DNA from: Akkermansia muciniphila
GTDB taxonomy: Bacteria > Verrucomicrobiota > Verrucomicrobiia > Verrucomicrobiales > Akkermansiaceae
Length of the DNA: 64,000 bases
NCBI GenBank assembly: GCA_945874895.1
Contig: CAMCIC010000009.1
Span: 57,084 to 121,083 of the forward strand
Direction: 5' to 3'
Positions 60,601 to 64,000 of this stretch are shown here, piece after piece (the stretch's first letter is position 1; every line of letters starts with the position of its first letter). The notes beneath the pieces are model-generated. The model ran no database searches, was not told where the DNA came from, and worked only from the letters and a program-made list of their open reading frames with translations. The translations under genes were made by a program, and so were the position numbers.

Positions 60601-63600
60601 ATGTAAGCCGATTTTACATGGGCAGTTATGAGGTAACGAAAGCGCTCTGGGATGATGTTCGCACATGGGCTGTGGCGAATGGCTACACGGATCTAGCAAT
60701 AGGAGGCGGCAAAGCGACGAACCACCCTGTGCAGGAGGTGAGTTGGTGGGATGTGATCAAGTGGTGCAATGCGCGGAGCGAAAAGGAAGGACTGACACCT
60801 TGTTACAGGGTGAGTGGCGCGGTGATGAAAACCGGCACCACGGATCCGACTGTAAATTGGAGAGCGAATGGCTACCGTCTTCCCTCGGAGGCAGAGTGGG
60901 AGAAATCTGCTCGCGGAGGAGTGATAGATAAAATTTTCCCATGGGGCACGGATACAATCAGCCACAGCCAGGCAAATTACTATGCTGCGCCTTGGAATTG
61001 GAGTTCTGATCTCAGCGGAACGGTGGATAGTCGCCACCCGACCTATGCTACGGGCTCAGAGCCCTTCACCTCGCCAGTGGGAGCGTTCGCGGCAAACGAC
61101 TACGGTTTGCATGACATGGCAGGGAATGTCAGGGAGTGGTGCTGGGACTGGTATGAAGGATCGACGTATATTGATGGAGCGACGGATCCACGGGGTGCTG
61201 CTTCGGGCGCGTATCGGGTGTTCCGGGGAGGCGGTTGGGATTACTATGCGTTCGATTGCCGCGCCGCGAGCCGCGGCTACAACGACCCGACGTTTCTGTA
61301 TTACGGCATCGGTTTCCGAATTGCTCGTTCAATTGACGCAGTATCTTCTATACTAGCATCTAGTGATATAACGCTTGATACTCGTAACTGGTCGATCGTT
61401 GTTGATACTGGTGATAAAGGCATTGTTGTTGGTTCTGGAACCTATCTTCGTGATACGAGTGCAACACTCACGGCAACTGCATTACCAGGCTATCTCTTTG
61501 GATCATGGAGTGGTGATACATCGGGTAGCGAGAATCCTACAACAGTGCTAATGGATACAAATAAAGCAGTCGGTGCGACTTTTGTGGAAGACACTAGCGA
61601 TCCAGATGGTGATGGCCTCACCAATTATCAGGAGTTCGTCGTCTACGGAACAAAATCAGATGTTGCTGATAGCGACGGAGATGGAGTCAATGACGGTGAC
61701 GAAGTAAAAAACACCACCAACCCTCTTAACGTTGATACTGATAATGATGGTCTCCATGATGGTGTTGAGACAAATACTGGGGTTTATATTTCATCATCGA
61801 ATACTGGAACCAATCCGACTTTGTCTGATAGTGACTACGATCTGATCCCGGACGCATTGGAAATTTATTTCGACAAAAATCCCTGTATTGCAGAAAGCTT
61901 TGATACGAGTCGTGCAACATTTGAGGAGTGGATTAGCACCAAAGAATTTCCCGATACTGAAGTATGGGAAAATAGTTATCACAATTTTTCTCAAAATGAA
62001 GATTATATAGGTAAATATGAATTAAAAATCAATTCGGGAGATAATGCTTACGATGGTCCTGTGACATCAATCTTTGATAGGTCGCACAATGGGTCAATTA
62101 TTGCACATCCTTACTCAATTGATTTTTCCCTAAATAAAGAAATATCAGTCAAGGGTTGTTATATCAGAAGCGATGGAGATAGGAGCACGGGGTCGATAAA
62201 ACTTGAATATAAGAATAGAAAAGGTAGATGGATTACCGCTTGTAATTTATCATTTCCGACAAGAGTGCCATTTCCAGGAATAGTGATTCATAAAATTTCG
62301 ATACCTGTGATTTACTCAAATAATTTTCGGGTCACTTTCGGAGCATCTAATTCAAGACTGGTCGGTGAAGAACCCCGCATTACTGAATTTATTTTGGTAG
62401 AAGGGGAAGATCCCAGCCTACTTGCTAAAGACACCGACGGCGACGGTTTGAGTGATTGGGAGGAAATAATCCACACAAAGACGAATCCGCTCCTCGCCGA
62501 TACGGATGGCGATGCGATCTCTGATGCTCTGGAAGACTTGGATAATGACGGGATTTCCAATCTGCGTGAGGTGACCGAACTCACGACTGATCCTCTTCGG
62601 GTAGACTCGGATAGCAATGGACTAAGCGACACTTATGAACTGGTCTACAAGGGAAGCGTGGCCGTATTCCAACCGCGCATCGGTGATCGCTTGCGCTTCG
62701 AGCTGCGCGAACTCGTTCCGCAGGGAACACTCCGATTGGCTGGAACTTTGCCCACGGGATTGACCTTCAACGCCCTTACGGGAGTGCTGGAAGGTAAACT
62801 CACGGGTAGAGTCGGCGCGGTCAACTTATCAATCCAAGTATTGAATGGCAGAACCGTAATGAGGACCATACCCTTTACCTTCAGCGTATCGCCGTTCCCC
62901 TCGGGCCTTATCGGAACGTGGCAGGTCTTGCTGGAAGATGCGAATGGCAACCCACAAGGACTCATCACCACTACCGTCAGCTCTCCCGGTGCTTGGAGTG
63001 CGCGGTATGACGCGATCGGAACCAAGACGATTCTTAGCACCAGAGGCGTCTTTGATCTCACGCCATCGGTGGATCGTGCTGCGTTCACTATCACCTTCCC
63101 CGTCGCTTCCCTTGCACCTGCTTTTTCCACTAGTTGGCAGATCGATGCCTCGACCGCCTTGGCCGGTGGAACCTACGCGCAAGGGACCATGCGCGGCTTC
63201 CGCTTGGCGAAAACGGGAGAGCTGCCCACGGCATCGCGTCAAGTCACGATGGTCATCGATCAGGGCGAACAGGACGGATACCAAGTCCCTGCGGGCTTGG
63301 GCTGGGCCACAGGCACCTTGAGCACATCGGGCAGCCTGCCCCTGAGTGGTCAACTGGGGGATGCTCAGACTTTCCGCAAGACAGTCAATCTGGGAGCCAC
63401 AGGACAAGCCATCCTGTGGATGAAGCCCTATCGCAACCTCAATTCGACGATAGGCGGCATCATCTCGCTGCGCGACACGGGCGTGGTGCCGCAAACATCC
63501 TACGCGCCCATCCAAAACGGCCTGCTATGGCAGCGTGTGGCGGATAGTGCGGAGTTGTCGTATGGCAGTGGTTTCGGTCCACTTGCCGCGGATGCCAGCA

Positions 63601-64000
63601 TCAATCCCTACCTTAAGCCGGCATCGGCGGTCGCGCTCGCCACGAATCTGGGACTCGCCAACAATCAGTTCCGCAACGTGACGTTCGATGGCGGTGGGCT
63701 CCCGAATGCCGAGCAAACCGCGGCCATGCCGGAACGATTCGTCATGGATTCCTCGTACAAATTGGCACCGGTGGCCTTGCCGGGTCGGGTTATGGCCCTG
63801 TGGCAAGGAGGGATCAGTGCCAGTGCGGGAACGTTCAAGGGGACCATCGCTCTCGATGCCAGCAATAGCGGGATTCTCAAGGGCAATGCCGGTGTGTCAG
63901 GTGTCGTCTTCCGCCGCAACGATCTCGAGAGCGTGGGGGCAGGCTTGATCAAAATCCCCACCACAGGCGTCAAAGGCAGCTTCCGCACCGGGGCGTTTCT
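57603..64000 (+). CDS. Giant secreted modular protein with two FGE/C-type-lectin-fold domains (3' end outside window)
   Basis: One frame runs from ATG 57603 past the window end, at least 2,132 residues. Order: signal peptide (cleavage AHGA-D near residue 27); thrombospondin type-3 (TSP3) acidic repeats; an unknown module (about 57990-58340); InlB-like B-repeat (58350-58565); TSP3; a linker domain; FGE-fold domain 1 (58998-59811, starting FSLIPAGDFAMGR, with GYRLPNEAEWEKAARGG and GNVWEWCWDW); InlB-like, TSP3, linker; FGE-fold domain 2 (60500-61330); InlB-like, TSP3, second copy of the unknown module (62064-62400), TSP3, a putative Ig-like domain (TLPTGLTFNALTGVLEG, about 62690-62850), then a beta-rich C-terminal module (GTWQVLLED, SGQLGD). 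Only one of the two FGE catalytic cysteines is kept (C in the CRSA/CRAA segments), so both domains probably bind ligand rather than make formylglycine. Confidence 0.8.
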   Translation, partial: MKKTIFASSILMPIVFLLAFMVVAHGADSDFDGLDDSVETNTGVYVSPSDTGTDPNNSDTDNDHLDDGAEISFGMSPLITEEFPEMVTAKEIIATSTAFSISISKYPKNKQWAESRKITMTQGSNIFEPAPVSSLFDGTLTGPILASPYIVSFKNSITESFKGAYFVIDGDRSSRSIKIETRTDSGPWVLTVDVTAFPTRLDSSKFALYKVTFPETTANEFRITFGTSNSRLTGAQPRPGEIIMVPSVPAFKLNLTNNDNTTRGIITKTGTLASGANAELTATPLPGYLFDSWMGDASGSDNPTVILMDSDKTVGANFVEDTRDPDNDGLTNYQELVTYGSNPDLADTDGDGINDGAEVTQGRSPKVAEPVITNITATQRSETKFVDISYDLASLTPTVKVTLEISSDGGLNYNVPVTSTTGAIGNGITVGVGKTIVWNAGADWDSNFSNQMRFRLIADDLQVPGFSLIPAGDFAMGRTSGDTDPDAPPVNVTVSQFYMGKYEVTKAEWDEVRAWAVNNGYTDLALGNGKADNHPIHSISWWDAIKWCNARSEKEGLTPCYKVSGAVMKTGTVDPIVNWTANGYRLPNEAEWEKAARGGVSGKRFPWGTDTISHANANFNNINGEIYQTGTTGYHPSYETGSTPFTSPVGSFAANGYSLHDMAGNVWEWCWDWYGASTYVNNASDPRGAASDSNRVLRGAGWNNYAIYCRSAERGYNPPSYSDYNGGFRLARSNSMTLGVSNSSSAQNTTVDIRNFYLSKTTTTNGSISGTASHLSGSSATVTATPQPGYLFGSWTGDASGSANPTTVLMDSDKTMGATFVEDSRDPDNDGLTNYQELVTYGTNPDLADTDGDGINDGAEVQQGRSPSIAEPVITNLAAAQRSGTKLFDITYDLASTTPTVISLEISSDGGATYTIPVTSATGAIGAGVAIGNGKSIVWNAGIDWDEKSSAQMRFRLIADNQIIDGLYLIQGGAFTMGRTSGDILPQGLFDDIPPPVTVNVSRFYMGSYEVTKALWDDVRTWAVANGYTDLAIGGGKATNHPVQEVSWWDVIKWCNARSEKEGLTPCYRVSGAVMKTGTTDPTVNWRANGYRLPSEAEWEKSARGGVIDKIFPWGTDTISHSQANYYAAPWNWSSDLSGTVDSRHPTYATGSEPFTSPVGAFAANDYGLHDMAGNVREWCWDWYEGSTYIDGATDPRGAASGAYRVFRGGGWDYYAFDCRAASRGYNDPTFLYYGIGFRIARSIDAVSSILASSDITLDTRNWSIVVDTGDKGIVVGSGTYLRDTSATLTATALPGYLFGSWSGDTSGSENPTTVLMDTNKAVGATFVEDTSDPDGDGLTNYQEFVVYGTKSDVADSDGDGVNDGDEVKNTTNPLNVDTDNDGLHDGVETNTGVYISSSNTGTNPTLSDSDYDLIPDALEIYFDKNPCIAESFDTSRATFEEWISTKEFPDTEVWENSYHNFSQNEDYIGKYELKINSGDNAYDGPVTSIFDRSHNGSIIAHPYSIDFSLNKEISVKGCYIRSDGDRSTGSIKLEYKNRKGRWITACNLSFPTRVPFPGIVIHKISIPVIYSNNFRVTFGASNSRLVGEEPRITEFILVEGEDPSLLAKDTDGDGLSDWEEIIHTKTNPLLADTDGDAISDALEDLDNDGISNLREVTELTTDPLRVDSDSNGLSDTYELVYKGSVAVFQPRIGDRLRFELRELVPQGTLRLAGTLPTGLTFNALTGVLEGKLTGRVGAVNLSIQVLNGRTVMRTIPFTFSVSPFPSGLIGTWQVLLEDANGNPQGLITTTVSSPGAWSARYDAIGTKTILSTRGVFDLTPSVDRAAFTITFPVASLAPAFSTSWQIDASTALAGGTYAQGTMRGFRLAKTGELPTASRQVTMVIDQGEQDGYQVPAGLGWATGTLSTSGSLPLSGQLGDAQTFRKTVNLGATGQAILWMKPYRNLNSTIGGIISLRDTGVVPQTSYAPIQNGLLWQRVADSAELSYGSGFGPLAADASINPYLKPASAVALATNLGLANNQFRNVTFDGGGLPNAEQTAAMPERFVMDSSYKLAPVALPGRVMALWQGGISASAGTFKGTIALDASNSGILKGNAGVSGVVFRRNDLESVGAGLIKIPTTGVKGSFRTGAF
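57990..58340 (+). repeat. Unknown module, copy 1 (within the giant gene)
   Basis: Encodes a stretch beginning SSLFDGTLTGPILASPY, with VIDGDRSSRSIKIE in the middle and FRITFGTSNSRLTG at the end. A second copy lies at 62064-62400. It resembles a small beta-sandwich carbohydrate-binding domain but I do not recognise a family. Confidence 0.6.
59709..59789 (+). other. Variable-region-like segment of FGE-fold domain 1
   Basis: 27 codons from after the Trp of GAGW to the Arg of GGFR. The stretch is 50 of 81 bases G+C, 24 of 27 codons end in C or G and 20 end in C, richer than the surrounding AT-leaning sequence. It matches the position of the ligand loop that varies in FGE-fold targets of diversity-generating retroelements. 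Confidence 0.45.
61239..61319 (+). other. Variable-region-like segment of FGE-fold domain 2
   Basis: The equivalent 27 codons in the second FGE-fold domain (after the Trp of GGGW to the Arg of IGFR). 13 of the 27 residues differ from domain 1, against 15 of 58 in the preceding block. Framework residues (C, R, A, R-G-Y-N, G-F-R) are kept. Confidence 0.45.
62064..62400 (+). repeat. Unknown module, copy 2 (within the giant gene)
   Basis: Encodes TSIFDRSHNGSIIAHPYSI, then SDGDRSTGSIKLEYKN and FRVTFGASNSRLVGEEPR. It lines up with copy 1 over its whole length (S-x-FD, PY-x-x-x-F, DGDRS, S-I-K-x-E, FPTR, FR-x-TFG-x-SNSRL). Each copy follows a related segment reading VETNTGVY, so a block of about 200 residues appears duplicated at both ends of the FGE-fold part. 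Confidence 0.6.

Noticed and set aside
57603..64000. Formylglycine-generating or ergothioneine/ovothiol synthase activity for the FGE-fold domains
   Set aside because: Only one of the two FGE catalytic cysteines is present, and the DinB-type iron-binding histidines of EgtB/OvoA are not seen, so a catalytic role is unlikely.
1..64000. CRISPR array or rRNA operon
   Set aside because: No evenly spaced direct repeats with unique spacers and no rRNA-like sequence were seen.

Overview
The window looks like chromosomal DNA of a free-living, polysaccharide-degrading member of the Verrucomicrobiota (PVC superphylum). The evidence is a planctomycete-type cytochrome (PSD1/DUF1549/DUF1553) gene next to a DUF1501 gene, many secreted carbohydrate-active enzymes, LPS genes (kdsA, lptA/C, lptB) proving a Gram-negative outer membrane, menaquinone genes, weak Shine-Dalgarno sites, and a giant surface protein built from InlB-like, thrombospondin type-3 and FGE-fold modules. 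No plasmid or phage backbone, IS element, CRISPR array or rRNA is visible.

Bases 1-29.2 kb are mostly housekeeping: the tail of an AddB-like nuclease, DedA, rimO, queF, lysA, a dicarboxylate/amino-acid symporter, menD-menH (overlapping), hisB-hisH, pyrD, and a tight run DUF1844-kdsA-lptC/A fusion-lptB-hrpB that makes and exports LPS. Then come tRNA-Asp and fabD on the minus strand, mgtE with a tiny kinase-like gene, a membrane-anchored GH75-like protein, a YeiH-type transporter, a SWIM/SNF2 helicase and tRNA-Thr. Secreted glycosidase-like proteins sit between these genes.

Bases 29.3-49.4 kb are a carbohydrate-use region: a LacI regulator, 4-alpha-glucanotransferase, a KDG-kinase-like sugar kinase paired with a 2-hydroxyacid dehydrogenase, a ThuA protein, a clan GH-A-like hydrolase, a glucuronoyl esterase (CE15), a PAS-AraC regulator, the PSD1/DUF1501 pair and a tandem-domain esterase. 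Together they suggest breakdown of acetylated, glucuronate-bearing plant or algal polysaccharides. An overlapping pair follows: an ovothiol-type mercaptohistidine N-methyltransferase and an M29-aminopeptidase-like protein.

Bases 49.5-56.9 kb hold a secreted protein with a Lon-like domain, a hotdog thioesterase, a spermidine-synthase-like protein, a HlyD-like adaptor overlapping a secreted alpha/alpha-toroid protein, an orphan XRE antitoxin-like gene with a palindrome upstream, and a HAD phosphatase.

Bases 56.9-64.0 kb are an accessory region. Short hairpin repeats and the truncated head of an FGE-family paralogue precede one uninterrupted reading frame that runs off the window (at least 2,132 codons). 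This giant secreted protein carries two FGE/C-type-lectin-fold domains whose ligand-loop stretches differ much more than their flanks, as in targets of diversity-generating retroelements, plus two copies of a module I do not recognise. This is the most interesting part of the window; no reverse transcriptase is visible, so any retroelement would have to lie beyond 64 kb.
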